This document shows positions 1-17,990 of a stretch of 41,980 nucleotides of DNA, piece by piece. This DNA comes from Scenedesmus sp. ARA3 (taxonomy: Eukaryota > Chlorophyta > Chlorophyceae > Sphaeropleales > Scenedesmaceae). Location: positions 1 to 41,980 of the forward strand of contig RWJK01001625.1 of assembly GCA_004335835.1 (NCBI GenBank). Direction: 5' to 3'. Position 1 is the stretch's first letter. Every line of letters starts with the position of its first letter. The notes beneath the pieces were generated by a model. That model was given only the letters and a program-made list of their open reading frames with translations, had not been told where the DNA came from and did no database searches. The position numbers were made by a program, and so were the translations under genes.

Positions 1-60
<60 letters not shown>
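1..60. repeat. GCT triplet tract, 20 units
   Basis: Uninterrupted (GCT)20 that begins at the window edge, so its true length is unknown. It is read as CTG on the plus strand. Similar sense-strand CTG runs occur inside introns of genes further right, so this may be intron or UTR of a plus-strand transcript to the left; that is inference. Confidence 0.95.
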
Positions 61-63
<3 letters not shown>

Positions 64-1132
64 AGCGGTGAGTGCTGTTGGCGAGCTGGCAGCATGCGCG
101 CTGGACAGCACTGCTGCAGTATACGAGCTAGCTGGGAGATGGAAGTCTGGACTTTTCCTAAACCCAGGAGCGGCATGTCTGCATTGCATTGCATCGCTCA
201 GTGTCCGTGTGTGCATCTTACTCGGAAGACTTGTAGCAGTGCTGCGTGCTTGCGCTGTCCCATGGGCAGTGGGGACTGCAGCTGGCAGCTGCTGACTGTT
301 TGGAGAGCTATGGCTTGTGAGTTATCTGCTGTGAACGCCTTGATCTGCCAGGGTAGCTGCTCTTAGCTGGTCAAGCACCGCAACGGTTGCCGGCATCTTT
401 TGCTGCTGCTCTTTCGTGGCGCGGATCCGCTTCGCTGCACTTCACGGCATGCATGTATCTGAGGCATGCAGGCCGGGGATGCTTGCTGACTGATTGTGCT
501 GTTGACGGAGAGATTGCATGTTGTTCGTAGGCGGGTGCTGTGATTCTTCAGGGCTGGATGTTCCCCAGACCTTCGGATGGTTTCCTGATGCAGCAGCAGC
601 AGCATTACGCAGCCATGCACTGGCTGCTGCTGCTGCTGCTGCCGCTGCTGCTGCTGCTGCTGGCTTGTTGTCGACCTGCTGAATCTGGCAGAATCATTGC
701 AACAATCCCATGCAGCTGGTTTGGTTATGGGGGGACTGCAGCATCGTTGGCTGTCTTCTCAACGGCGCTTGGCCTGTTGCACCTGTGAATGTGCAGCATA
801 TTGTTGGCTGGGAGGTGCGGTGTTTGCCATTGGGTGTGCGCGCTTCGCTTTCCGGGTTTGGGGTCCTGATGAGGGCAGCTGCCGCGGCATGGTACATGCC
901 AGGCGCAGCTGTATCTGTTTTCTGGTGGCGGATGGCTGACCGTGCATCTGGTGTGTGAGATGTGCCGTCCCGCTGGGAGAACAGGCTTTTATCGGTGTAG
1001 CAGCGCACTGCTTGCGCTGCACGCACATCACCTAGAACATCACTATGAACTTTCTAAAGTGCGGCATGCATAAGGGTTGCGACAGTACAGGCATCACACA
1101 GCACACTTGGCTTTTGCTGATTGTACATTCTA

Positions 1133-1292
1133 CACTCTCAGCACAGTAAGTGCATTGCTCTGCTGCTGATGTCAAGCAAGCAGGGTGACTGTGCTGACTG
1201 TGCTGTGTGTACAGTTGTGCACTCTCAGCACAGGAGGTGCATTGCTCAGCTGCTGATGCCCAGCAAGCAGCGTGGCTGTGGTGATTGTGCTA
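1133..1292. repeat. two-copy tandem repeat, about 87 bp unit
   Basis: Copy 1 (about 1133-1219) and copy 2 (about 1220-1292) both open with CACTCTCAGCACAG and run through GTGCATTGCTC and GCTGCTGATG. They are diverged but easily aligned by eye. No coding function was seen. Confidence 0.75.
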
Positions 1293-2019
1293 TGTCAGCT
1301 TGCCACGTGCGCTGCTGACGGCAAGCAGCTGCCAGGCACGTGCGTCTTAAACAGCTGCTGCTCTTGGCCTGCGGCGGCGGCATGGTTTGTTTGTGCTCGA
1401 TCTGCTCGATCTGCTCAATCTTCTCGACCTGCTCGACCTGCTTACAGGAAATGTGCTGCAGCTGTCTCATGTTTCTGGTTCCTGCTTCGCGCTGATGTAC
1501 TTCAACTAACGCGTGCTGGCATTGCTGACGATTGGCTGCACGGGTGTGTTGGTGCCTTTGTTGCTGCCTGCTTCAGAGTGCCTCGGCAGAATGGCTCTGT
1601 GTTTGCTGCTGGCTGGTGGCGCGTCAGCTTGAGCAGCACAGTGCATGTGTGCGTGTTTCTGCGTGTGTGTGGTATGTGGACGTTGTAGCTGTGACCATTT
1701 AATGTATGGAACTTCTTGAAGGTGTGCGGGGCGTGTTCTGTTTGGCGTATCTGTGCAGATCATGCTGGGTGGATGGGGAAAACTCAGCTGGTCAGTTGCG
1801 CCCGGAGTGTGGCCTTTACTCAGTGGGTTGCCAGATGCACTCTAGGGTTAGATTCTCGGCCGCTTGCAGTGAGTGTCGCTTTCATTGTCGTGCGCTGCAG
1901 GGCTGACTGCAGAGCTTCGAACTTTGGCTGCAGGCTGCGGTTGTGGCACCCGCATGACCTGATCAAGCACTTTGCACACGTCATGCTTGACAGGGCAGCG
2001 CATGGCTGCCCTGGCGCTA

Positions 2020-2230
2020 GGCTGCTGCTGATCCTGTGGGCAATCCGTACAGCGGCAGTGGGCTGACTGGTGTGCAGCTCACCCATTGCTGCACAGTACT
2101 CTCGTGCTGTGGTGTCGACAGGCTGCTGCCGATCCTGTGGGCAATCCGTACAGCGGTGAAGTTGGCAGTGGGCTGACTGGTGTGCAGCTCACCCATTGCT
2201 GCAAAGTACTCTCGTGCTGTGGTGTCGACA
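2020..2230. repeat. two-copy tandem repeat, 101 and 110 bp
   Basis: Copy 1 at 2020-2120 and copy 2 at 2121-2230 both run from GGCTGCTGC to GTGTCGACA. They are nearly identical apart from a 9-bp insertion in copy 2 and scattered substitutions. This is a recent tandem duplication in non-coding sequence, of the same scale as the exon-edge duplications seen in the genes to the right. Confidence 0.9.
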
Positions 2231-2329
2231 GTTGATTTCGATTTCCTACACCCGTTGATCAGTCGTGGGGAGCTTTGCGGTGTGTGGAAGCTGCTGCAGC
2301 GGTGGCAGCTAGCTGGTGATTTCAAGCAG

Positions 2330-2365
<36 letters not shown>

Positions 2366-5300
2366 GTGCAGCACAGCCAATGATGATGTGGCTAGCTGTG
2401 CCGCGGCACTGGTGCTGCTGCTACAGGTGTTGCTGATCACATATTGCATTCAAAAACATAAAACTGCAGACTCATGGGCACAGTCGGAGTCTGCATGGTG
2501 GGAATGTGTGTCTCAGCTGTTGTGGTGAGAAACACGGCTTGGCGCACCGCGCGTGCGTGTACGCGTGTGCCTGCTCAGTATGTTGGTCTTATGTGCATGT
2601 GTGTGTTTATGTATGCAAAGTTGTGTTGGCTGTACTTTTATGGTTGAGCATCTAGCAGCTGCAAACTTCCATGGCACAGACCATGGAGCAGCTTCTGAGC
2701 TAGTGGAGCCTCAGTTCACCATGTGCATTGTACGCACTGTCCATAACGTTGCCTTGCATGCATAAGCAACCCAGCACTGTGACTTCTCACACAGAGACAC
2801 ACGCGCACACGCACACATGCACTGTGTGCGCATGTGTCGGCATGCGTGTGGTTTGTGTCTGCCTGCACCAGGTCGTGCACGACTGACAGACAGCAACCAT
2901 GTTGGGTCTGTGCAGAGGCTTTGCGCGCAAGCACAGCAGCACTTGAGACCGTGCCATAGAGATGGACCACGCAGTGGTGCGTTGTGTGTCGCTGCGTGCA
3001 ATGGGTGGTGCTCTTGGCTTTCACGCTGCTGCGGGATGCATGCAGCAGCGCTAGTCTGCCTTATGTATACAGGTTTGATCAGCTCTGTAGCCTGCTGCTG
3101 TTGAAGGCCCGTTGCGCCCCTGTTTTCCTTTTGCAGTGTGTAGGTCCGTTTTCTGTTAGCAGCAAACATTTGCGCAGGTGCTTGAAACGGCACGCCGAGC
3201 ACCATGCAGTAGGCTTCCCGACACGGTTTGAATGCTTGCTCGCATGCTGCTGCGCTCAACGCAGCGGCGCCAGCTACTTTTGTGCAAGCAGCAGCAGCTC
3301 CGTTGTCTTGGGACTGCGCTGACCTGCCCCTTTCATAGTATCATATGGTGTATCCTTGGCCGCCGCTGAGCCTATGTCCTGGCTTGGCGCGCTGCACTAG
3401 GACTGCCAGCATCTTGTGTCTGCCGCAATCTGTCAGAGGCACGTGCTTACAGGGTACTGTTGGCCGCCGCGTGTGGGATTGTTGGCGCGATGTCGGCTGC
3501 ACCGCGGCCAATCCACTTGGTGCGCTGCTTGCGACACGTCATGAGGTGTTCTGTCAGGTTATGATCCTTGGGGGTTGCCGGGTTGTTTTGGGGCGAACTC
3601 CTGCCGGGGGAATTGCTACTGCTGAGCTTGCGCGGCTATGTTTGCAAACGCAAGTGCCTGCTGTGCTGTGCTGCTTGAGGCAACAACAGCTTGCAGCTTT
3701 TTATGGCCTTGTATCGCTTGCTTCAAATGCCGTGTGTGCTTGCTGCGCAGGCCTCTGATTAACTTGCGTGCCGGGCCGGGGGCGTGTGTGCACGACGATG
3801 CGCTTGCTGCTCGTGTGTGCGCACCTCGCGTGCTCTGCCGTATGTCTGTTGAATGGGATGGATGATTCAAACACACCGCGTGAGTGATCTTGTTACTTTC
3901 TTGATCGTCCGCGCAGCACCTGCACTGTGGTTGATGCGCAAAGGTTGCTGCGCTCTGTCTCTGTGCTGTCAGCGGTGGCTTAGCTGGCAGCTGCATCGCT
4001 GCAGCCAACGGCCGCTGCCTCGCTTGGCTTTCGTGCTGCAGTTGCTGCTGTGCGCGCCTGCATCTTTTCAATGCAGTCATGTTGAATGCATGGTGTCAAG
4101 ACTGGGCCGTGTGGGTCGGCGCCTGGGGTGGGATCACAGCACGCATCGTACCAGTGGCATTGTTACATGAGAAGTACATCTTCCACGTGCATGCACAAAT
4201 GCGGGGTGCTGGCATGATGCTTGGGCAAGGCGGCTGCATTCTACTCTCTCGCGCCCCGCGATGCGCCCGGCGCTGCTGGAACTGCCCCTGACGCCGGTTG
4301 GGGGTTGCAGCAAACTTGTGCATGGGCATATTCTCGGCAGGCTGCGCTGAAGCTTTGTTTGGTTATGAGATGTTTAGAAGCACAACATCGGGGTTACATG
4401 TGGTGGCAGTGGCGGTCACTTTCTGGCGGGTAGCGGTTGTGGGCATACTGGGGGTGTGCCTGCTGCAAGTTGTGCATCCAGTGCAGGCATAACTTAAAAA
4501 TCTGGGGCATGAGGGGGAGAGCTTAAAAGTCACAGGATTTGGTGGGGCCACCATGCTGTTTCCCTGCCCTTGGCGCAGCTGTGTGATGTTTGTACATGCT
4601 TCCGTTGCGCGTTGTTACGTTTCAGTTCACTGCGCTTGCTGCAATTGCCGTGGCAGGTCAGTCAGTGATTGCTGCTGTGGCGCACCAAAGCACCTGTCGG
4701 TGCAGGAGCCTCTTGGGTGTTGGTGCAGTGCTGGCTCTGTGCGTGCAGTTTCTGCAGCAGGCCCTAGACCTGCTGTTGACAGAGAGTTTGCATTGTACAT
4801 GTCAGCAGACCGAAGCAGGCGTCAAAGTGATGTGCACACTCCTGTGCTCAGCCCTGCAGAGGGTTCTGCAAGGGGTGAGGCAGCTTGCCCTGCTGCTGGC
4901 GGTGTGTTTGTGCTCAGGTTTTGGCTCGTGTGCTTGCTTTGTTCAGCGTGTCTCTGAGTGTGTGCGAGGTGGCTTGCCGTGCTGCCGGTTGCAAGCATGC
5001 CGCAGCGCGTGTTTGTATAGATGGCTGGCAAGCAGGGCGTGTCCTGCTTTGCAGGACACCTGCTCTTGCATGCCACCCTAATGCAGAGGCTGTTGATGTG
5101 TGTGCCGTTGCATCACAAGGACTGTCTATATGGGCTGCAGCATCGTCTGTTGATGCGCGCCGCATCAATCGAACGTGTCCGACGTGTCGCCGTACTGCTT
5201 GGGTTGCTGGGCAGTGCGGCAGCAGTCGTGCATTGACAGCTGCCGCAGCTTTTTCAGCGTCACCTGGTAGGCGATGTTTTTTGCAGTTGCGTGCGTGCCA

Positions 5301-6412
5301 TTGCTGTGTTGCAGCAGTTGCCCCTGCTTGCTGTGCCTGCCGTGTGGTCTGCGCAGCACAGCGTGTTGTTCACAAGGCCAGCAGACTGGTCCTGTCTGAG
5401 CACTGTGCAGCAGCACGCAGGCTGTGCCGGACATTTTCGTGGAGTTGGTTGCATCCAGAACGTCGGGTGCTTTGGTGAACTGGACACAGCATCACCGAGA
5501 GAAGCCGCAACGCAGGGATGGTATATTCCTGTTGTGGGTGTCTCTCGCCGCTGCCTGTCGTCCTTGGCATAGGATTGGACATAAGATCGGCACGAGCATA
5601 TGCCATGATGGGACATTAAGCAGCAGTTGCTGTTCTGTGTGAGCTTCGGCTATTGCGTGCTTTGCAGTGTCGTGTTTGGCTGTGGTGTCAGAACTGTCCA
5701 TGAGCTGGCAGATGAGTTGAGCCGGCGATCTAACATTGTCTATCGCAGCGCTTGCTGTCATGGTGTCTGCCCTCAGCGCTCCGCCGGCTTTGAAGTTTCT
5801 TTTTGCCGTGACATCAAGCTGCGGGGCGGTGCTGTTTGTGACTCATGACAGGGGCTGTATGCTGCATGGTACCCACCCTGCCTATATTGCCGCTGGATGA
5901 CTTGCGGATCGGCAAGGTCCCGGACCGCGGGCCGCGGCTGCCGCACAGATCCTGTGTTCGAACCACGTGCGGTGCATGTGTCGGATCAGATCTGTGCTGG
6001 CCTAGATTTTGTGTTGCAGAGATGTTGCTGCTGTGGTCTACGGCAGTGCTGTCGGTTCAGCCTGTTGTTAGTCTGGCGTAACTGCCCGTCTGTAGCTGTT
6101 ACTAACAGCCCAAACCCTGGCATGCCCTGGGTAGGGTTTCATGATCGGTGACAGCTGCACAGAGGGCTGCATGAGAAAGTATCAGGTAAAAATACACAAG
6201 CTTGAAGTGTCGTGACATCCACACACTGCGAGCATTGCACCTGTGCTTTCTGCCACCCTTTAAACAAGCAAGCTCAGGAGCAGTAGCACTCCTGACTGCA
6301 CACACGTTTGTAGTCGTTTGCTGCCATTTGTATACACAAAAAGCTTCGAACCTTTCGTCAATTACAGTTACTGCATCATAATAGTGTGACTGCGAGTTTC
6401 TGGGCAGCTTCG

Positions 6413-9400
6413 ATGGCGGGGCAGCTCGAGAGTGTGCCTCTAGAGCCCTTGCCCCTGCCAACACAGATCACAGCAAGCGACGGCACTCGGTTAGATGGAC
6501 GCGGCTACGAGGAGTTTAGAAGCGTGTGTAAGTTGCGAGCTCCGCCACTTCATCTCAGCAGCATACAGTCACACTGTAGCAGCAGGTGCAGCAGTAGCAG
6601 CAGCAGACATGCCGGCAACTTTCGCGGCAAGTAACGTCTTGCGGCACTCCTCGCTTTCATGCAGTCATGGACACCAAAGTAATCAGCAGAGCTGCTGGCT
6701 CGGCTTATGTGGAGCTGGGAGACACCAAAGTCATGGCAGCAGTGTGAGTGACGCAGCTGTCAACAGGCTGGCTGTACTGTGCTCTGCTGCCCTTTTATAC
6801 CCATCAGGTATTGCTTAAAGATGGTTTGACTACTCTCAGGTCTGATGATTTGCTTTTTAGCATCACAAGCATCAGCAGCTGTAGCACACCATCGCATGCT
6901 GCAGCCTGAACCAACTCACAAGCACTGCACTCCTTGCATGTACCACCTCACATAGCTGAGTTATCGCTGCACCACCTCTTTGTGCTTGTTTCTGTTGACA
7001 AAGAGCTTTGCTTGTTGGAAATGCACTTGCAGGTATGGCCCGCGGCAGAGCGAGCGCAAGTTTGGGTTCAGTGACAGGGGCAGGCTCAACTGCGAACTGA
7101 ACTTCACATCAGTGGCCCAGAAAGTTCGCGGGAAGCAGCAGCAGGTGCGGGGCCAAGCTCTTGTCGAATGACGCGCTAGCCGACAGCCTGCCGTTTTTTC
7201 AGTTCATTCGGCTTAGCACTGCTCGCGTACTGCATGCAGTTGTACTGCTGCAGTCACGGTGCGGCTTCCTGCTGGCAGTGCCGGCTGCCAAAGCCTCTCA
7301 AAGCAAGGACCATTGGTCCTTGTAACAATCAACATTACTAAACTTCATCCTGGACATCATTTCAGATGGGGTCACACAGCGGTTCCTGATCACTGTCTGG
7401 CAGTGCCGGCTGGCAGCACCCAGCAGCTTGCTTTTGGCGGTTGTGGTACCGCTTACAGTTGCGATACCGTCGCATGACAGCCTGCAGGCTTGTTATAACG
7501 CAGCACCGGCAGCTGCTGCACTGAGTAACAAGGTGGCAGTGATCGCACGGCTCCTGTTTGATTGTGCGGCCTGCATGCCATGCGACTGCTGCCTGCTGGT
7601 CTGCCTGTCGTCCCTGCAGCGGGCGTTCCTCCAGGAGTTGTCAGCGCAGCTGGTAACCACGCTGCATTGACGATTGCACAGGCCAAGCCGCTGATGCAGC
7701 TGCCTGCTTGTCTGCCTACCTGCCTGCCTCATTGCTGCCTTTCTCTTTGCGCTGCAGCGGGTGTCGCGCAAGGAGCTGTCAGCGCAGCTCACCACCACGC
7801 TGCAAGGGGTGGTTGACCTCGACAGGTTCCCCAAAGCAGTAGTTGATGTGGCGGTGCTGGTGCTGCAGGTGTGTGCAGCGTGCTCAGTTATTTACTTTTT
7901 ACCTTAGACAGCGCTCTGCCTGTCCTGTCGAAGGCATGGTTGTGCATGGTTGTGTATGGTCAGTGTTTCCATGCAGTGTGTCCGCACTGTGCGCAGCTGC
8001 CTGCATGAAACAAATGCATGCCTTTTTCAACACCGACCTGCTGCGCTGTGTGTGCTGTCACCTGTTGTGTTTTCCCTCAGGGTGACGGAGCAGCAGCAGC
8101 AGCAGCAGCCGCCCCCATCTGTGGAGCATGATCTGGCCATGTAAATGTCATGCTATGTCAGCCGTAAGTGTTGAGTGTTTGTGCAGACACCTGGTATAGG
8201 ACAAGCAAGCACATCTTCCTTTCCAACTGACATGCTGCGCTGTGTGTGCTGCCGCCTGCCACGTTACTTCCTGTAAAAAAATTCCTTGTTCTTTCCCTCA
8301 GGCTGACAGAGGAAAGCTGGTGCAGCCATCTGCACGGCCAGCGCAGCACTGCCTTAAGTGTCTGCCATAAGCCACCTGGCATAACGTACGATGCATCCTT
8401 TCTTCAACACTAATATGCTGTGCTCCATGTGCTGTCGCCTGCTGCTTGATGTTTCCTTGTCCAGGCTGACAAATGGGAGCTGGCAGCAGCCATCTGTGGA
8501 GCATGATTTGGCCATGTGTATGCTGTGCTATGTAAGCCGTGGATTTTATGATTTCACGCAGTCACCTGGCATCCAAACCAACCCTTTCCAATACTGACAG
8601 GCTGCTCTGTGTGTGCTGCCGCCCGCCACTTTATCCTGTAACTGTCATGTTTTCTTTCCCCCAGGCTGATGGAGGGGAGCTGGCAGCAGCCATCTGCGCA
8701 GCCAGCGCAGCGCTCGCAGATGCGTCAATCGAGCAGACTGACGTGTTGCCTGCATGCTCAGTGGTGAGCGGCAGGGGGTTGCCTATTGATAGGATGTCAG
8801 GGGAGTCATAGCAGTGCAGTATAGTCGTGTATAGTCGTGGAATTCGTGCTAGGATGTGAGTATAGTCATAGCAGTGCAGTATAGTCGTGTATAGTCGTGT
8901 TATTCGTAATAGGATGTTAGTATAGCAGTCATAGCAGTGCAGGGTGGGCGGGGCCTTCTGCTGCATGCATGGAGCTGTGTGCTGCGAGACGGCAACATGC
9001 CATGACAGTTTGGCGCGTCTGCAGTTGCGCTGCTTGGTGAGCACCCAAAACAGCACAGACAGCTCCAGCAGCCGCAGCAGCACCAGCAGCAGCAGCAGCA
9101 ATGCCGGCAAGTGGCAGCGCTGCCAGCAACCTGGCAGATCTGTCTGAGTGTTGTGAGAGACCTGGCTTCCTGTTGAGGTGTTTTTGCAGCCAGCGCAGCA
9201 GCAACAGCATCCATCCTTCTATTGTTGCAGCTTAAGAAGTTGCTGTCACCATGGCTGTGAAACAAAGGCCAAGATATGATGATAAATGTAGGTACTGTTA
9301 CTTGGCATGACATGCACGCTGAATGTTCAAACCTGGCTGCTGCAGGCGCTGGTGGAAGGCAAGCTGCTGCTGGACCCTGTGCCGCACACATGTAGACACT

Positions 9401-10118
9401 GTTCACACAAAAATAAATCACTGACATTGAGATATGTATATTTGCACTGCAAAATCTTGCTGCTGCAGGCGCTGGTGGAGGGCAAGCTGCTGCTGGACCC
9501 TGTGCCCCACATGTGTGCAAACCATTCACAATAAACATAATACCCATACCAAGGATTGCCCATACAAAGGATTTTTTTGTGCGTCGCAAAACCTTGCTGC
9601 AGGCGTTGGTGGAAGGCAAGCTGCTGCTGGACCCTGTGCCGCACGAGTCAGCGCAGCAGCAAGGGTCGCTGCTGGTGGCCTACTCCTCTGCAGCAAACCA
9701 GGTGTGCTGTGTTGACAAGATAACAAAGCGTGTGCGGCTGGCAGTTCTTGCTGCGCCGTCCACGGGGTTTGTTTGGATGCAGGTCAGCACTTGTGGCTAC
9801 TGTGGCGGGGGCTGGCTGCTCTCCTGTTCTGTGCATGGTGTGAAGTGACGAATGCCACAGCGTGCTGTCGCCTGATGCCAATTGCAAAAGAATGCTGCTA
9901 AAGTTTTTTATGTTTGACTTGTGGTTTTGCTTTTGCAGGTGATGCAGATGCACCTCACTGGCTCCTGGTCTGCTGGGCAGGTCAAAGACGGCCTGGAGTT
10001 GGCCATGGGCGGGTGCCAGCAGTTGCGCGGCCTGATGCGCCAGACGCTGCTGGACGCAGCAGCAGATGATGACGAGGAAGCAGATGCAGCTGGGGGCGAT
10101 GCTATGCAGGAAGGCTGA
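6413..10118 (+). CDS. MTR3: exosome complex core subunit, MTR3/RRP41-like (RNase PH fold)
   Basis: Subunit of the six-member RNase PH-type ring of the eukaryotic RNA exosome, which guides RNA to the 3'-5' nucleases in nucleus and cytosol. Exons joined in phase: 6413-6527, 6665-6743, 7033-7144, 7758-7868, 8665-8763, 9603-9701, 9939-10118, giving 264 aa, close to the family length. Visible matches to plant MTR3/RRP41L proteins: LDGRGYEEFRSV near residue 30, GSAYVELGDTKVMAAVYGPR, GRLNCELNFT, QLTTTLQGVVDL then PKAVVDVAVLVLQ, the ALADASIEQTDVL block, KLLLDPVP, and MHLTGSW before the C-terminal helix. The tail is acidic (DDDEEAD). The ATG at 6413 gives the expected short leader. Such eukaryotic ring subunits are usually catalytically inactive; I did not test this here. 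Introns 3, 4 and 5 carry decoy copies of the next exon (listed separately). RRP41 proper is less likely because the N-terminus and C-terminal half fit MTR3 better. Confidence 0.9.
7620..7670 (+). pseudogene. decoy copy of MTR3 exon 4 start
   Basis: Follows a good acceptor (CCCTGCAG) and encodes RAFLQELSAQLVTTLH then a stop at 7668. The real exon 4 (7758) reads RVSRKELSAQLTTTLQG. The copies are 138 bp apart, and the intron end before them is duplicated too. A truncated pseudo-exon created by tandem duplication. Confidence 0.85.
8081..8530 (+). pseudogene. three decoy copies of MTR3 exon 5 start
   Basis: Copies begin at 8081, 8302 and 8465, each right after a C/T-rich acceptor ending in CAG. 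Each resembles the start of the real exon 5 at 8665 (GCTGATGGAGGGGAGCTG) and then decays: one carries a CAG expansion, others frameshifts and stops. The flanking intron end (TGCGCTGTGTGTGCTG) is repeated with each copy. Spacings are 221, 163 and 200 bp. Confidence 0.85.
8807..8943 (+). repeat. tandem TATAGTCGTG-containing repeat in MTR3 intron 5
   Basis: Two copies of roughly 66 bp, each with CATAGCAGTGCAGTATAGTC followed by two TATAGTCGTG motifs, plus a partial third copy of the CATAGCAGTGCAG start. Lies wholly inside intron 5. No function inferred. Confidence 0.8.
9346..9525 (+). pseudogene. two decoy copies of MTR3 exon 6 start
   Basis: Copies start at 9346 and 9469 after TGCTGCAG acceptors and encode ALVEGKLLLDPVPH, nearly the same as the real exon 6 at 9603. 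They then run into unrelated intron sequence (one soon meets a stop) and lack the exon's second half. Spacings are 123 and 134 bp. The high identity suggests young duplications. Confidence 0.9.
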
Positions 10119-10278
10119 TTATGCACAGACAGCAGGGCCGGCAAAGGGGTGGAAAGCAGGCCCAGTCTTTGAAATTACGAACCCTGGTGCATGCAAACCC
10201 TGGTTCATGACGTCTGTTCGTTTTGAAGTACCAGCTGAATCAGTCGATGGTGTGGTGGAATCGAGAGTATTTAGTGAT

Positions 10279-10283
10279 TGTAA
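10279..10283 (+). terminator. candidate TGTAA poly(A) signal for the exosome gene
   Basis: TGTAA is the usual green-algal polyadenylation signal, and this one lies 161 bp after the stop codon. If used, cleavage would fall near 10295-10305, leaving barely 110 bp before the next gene's start codon. Confidence 0.5.
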
Positions 10284-10413
10284 AGCATGAACGCCGCGAC
10301 ACGTGGAGGAGTTTTTGGGGGCGTAATGTCCATATGTCCAGTGTGCTCGCCGAGGCCTGCTTGGTCTGCTCATGCATCTGATCGGCTGAACGCGTAAAAC
10401 CGGAAATAATATT

Positions 10414-16663
<6,250 letters not shown>

Positions 16664-16816
16664 GTGCAGCCCGCAGCTGGTGCAGTTGGTGGAGCAGCTG
16701 TGCATAAAGTTAGCTGGCAGGTGCTCGGTTTTATTTTGTTACCAGGGGGGACGAAATCCTACTGGCTAGTCACACGCAACAGTCAGGCGAACCTGACTGG
16801 AGGGGACACAAAGGTG

Positions 16817-17008
16817 CTCGGTTTGCCGCTGCAAGCGCATTTTGCATGGGCTGAAGGCTGTGTGCGCATTGCACAGCAGCTGCAGTTGGTGGAGCAGTTG
16901 TGCACTCATTTGGCTGGCAGGTGGACGGTTTGCCGCTGCAAGCGCATTTTGCATGGGCGGGCGTCTGCATGCCACCCAGTGGGCTGCAAGTTGTGTGTGC
17001 ATACGTAG
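16817..17008 (+). repeat. two copies of the F-box ORF end in its 3' UTR
   Basis: The ORF's final segment (from about 16603, GGTTTGCCGCTGCAAG to TTTGCATGGGCTGAAG) is repeated from about 16817 and again from about 16924. The trailing sequence (GTGGAGCAGCTGTGCA, GCTGGCAGGTG) is repeated too. The copies lie after the stop codon. Confidence 0.85.
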
Positions 17009-17025
17009 GCGCCTGCACTTGACGG

Positions 17026-17030
17026 TGTAA
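17026..17030 (+). terminator. candidate TGTAA poly(A) signal for the F-box gene
   Basis: First well-placed TGTAA after the stop at 16663. Plus-strand composition shifts from T/G-rich to A/C-rich shortly afterwards (about 17.1 kb), which fits a transcript end. Confidence 0.5.
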
Positions 17031-17867
17031 AGCCTGATTAAAATGTGCTTTTGTAGGCGTACTCAGCAGGCCTCAGCAGCTGAGCCATACTGGATGACAA
17101 ATATGTTATATAACGTGTGACATGACACACCGAAGTATTACACCCAGTGTCTAAAAGAGCCAAAACTCATATGTTGTAACTGACGGCCCTCTGCTTGGGG
17201 TTTTGAGAAGGTCTCACAGGTGCTTCCGAAGGCCGCGAACAATTCACATGCGGCACACGAACATGCATGTACTGGGACATGCATAGGGTTAAGGGTTTGG
17301 GGTTTGGATAAACCCTAAACCTACCCCTATGTCCGAGTACGTGCATGTGATCATGGCCTACAGCCCCCACCCACACCATCGAACCTTCGCAGTGGCACTG
17401 AGTGCAAGCCTAAAGGGCTGTACCCGGCAGTGCCACAGCCAGCCCCAAACACAAGAACATGCATGTAGCATACCATGCATGCAACCATGGCCTGCAGCCC
17501 CCACCCACATTATCAAGCCTGTGCTGTGGCACTGAGTGCAAGCCTCAGGCTGTTGTACACTGTGCTGTGCTGTGTACACTGTGCTGTGCCATAGCACGCC
17601 CCAAACACCACTCACAACGTCCAGGACTCAGCAAGGGAATCTCACCCTTGCTCAAGCAGCCAAAGCAACCCACAATTACGATCATCACCACCTTCGTGTA
17701 TACAAATTACAAGCCATAATGCATTGCAATACCGCCGAAACAACGCCGCACCCCAATGTTGCTGAAAGCGGAAGCCACCCAGCCAACCGTGCCAATATTT
17801 AACATAACTGTAACATATATAATACAATACATATCAAGTGGTGGAGACAGCAGCATGATGCCTGTGC

Positions 17868-17904
17868 GGCCCACCATGCTGTGGATGACAATGCATGGTG
17901 GGCC
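17868..17904. repeat. inverted repeat, 12-bp perfect arms
   Basis: GGCCCACCATGC at 17868-17879 and its reverse complement at 17893-17904, with a 13-bp loop. First of four strong palindromes within 290 bp. Confidence 0.9.
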
Positions 17905-17905
17905 C

Positions 17906-17934
17906 GAGCTGATCTAGGCGGTCTAGATCAGCTC
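17906..17934. repeat. inverted repeat, 12-bp perfect arms, 5-bp loop
   Basis: GAGCTGATCTAG, loop GCGGT, CTAGATCAGCTC. It starts one base after the previous hairpin. No T-run follows, and this is nuclear DNA, so I do not call it a terminator. Confidence 0.92.
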
Positions 17935-17990
17935 CTAATTAGTTATAACAAGCTGCAGGTCTGCTCTCCCCCTAAGCAAACAAAGCTGAA

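Larger units (their letters stand above)
61..6412. other. long G/T-rich region with no recognised gene
   Basis: About 6.3 kb in which I recognise no protein family on either strand. The open frames are short, leucine/cysteine/valine-rich on plus and look like composition artefacts. The plus strand is strongly T/G-rich, as in the introns and UTRs of the plus-strand genes to the right, so an unannotated plus-strand transcript (very long UTR or intron) is possible. I saw no TGTAA motif placed like a poly(A) signal. It holds a CTG run near 629-661, tandem duplications at 1133-1292 and 2020-2230, a CTG run at 2333-2362, and a telomere-like inverted repeat (AAACCCT...AGGGTTT) at 6113-6140. Confidence 0.6.

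Noticed and set aside
4590..5478. Longest open plus frames in the left region (163 and 197 residues)
   Set aside because: Composition is leucine, cysteine, valine and alanine as expected from T/G/C-rich DNA read in any frame. No domain, no convincing splice context, and overlapping frames are equally open.
5917..5975. tRNA-like stretch with GTTCGAACC near a GC-rich stem
   Set aside because: The T-arm stem is too short and the acceptor and anticodon arms do not fold in the expected places.
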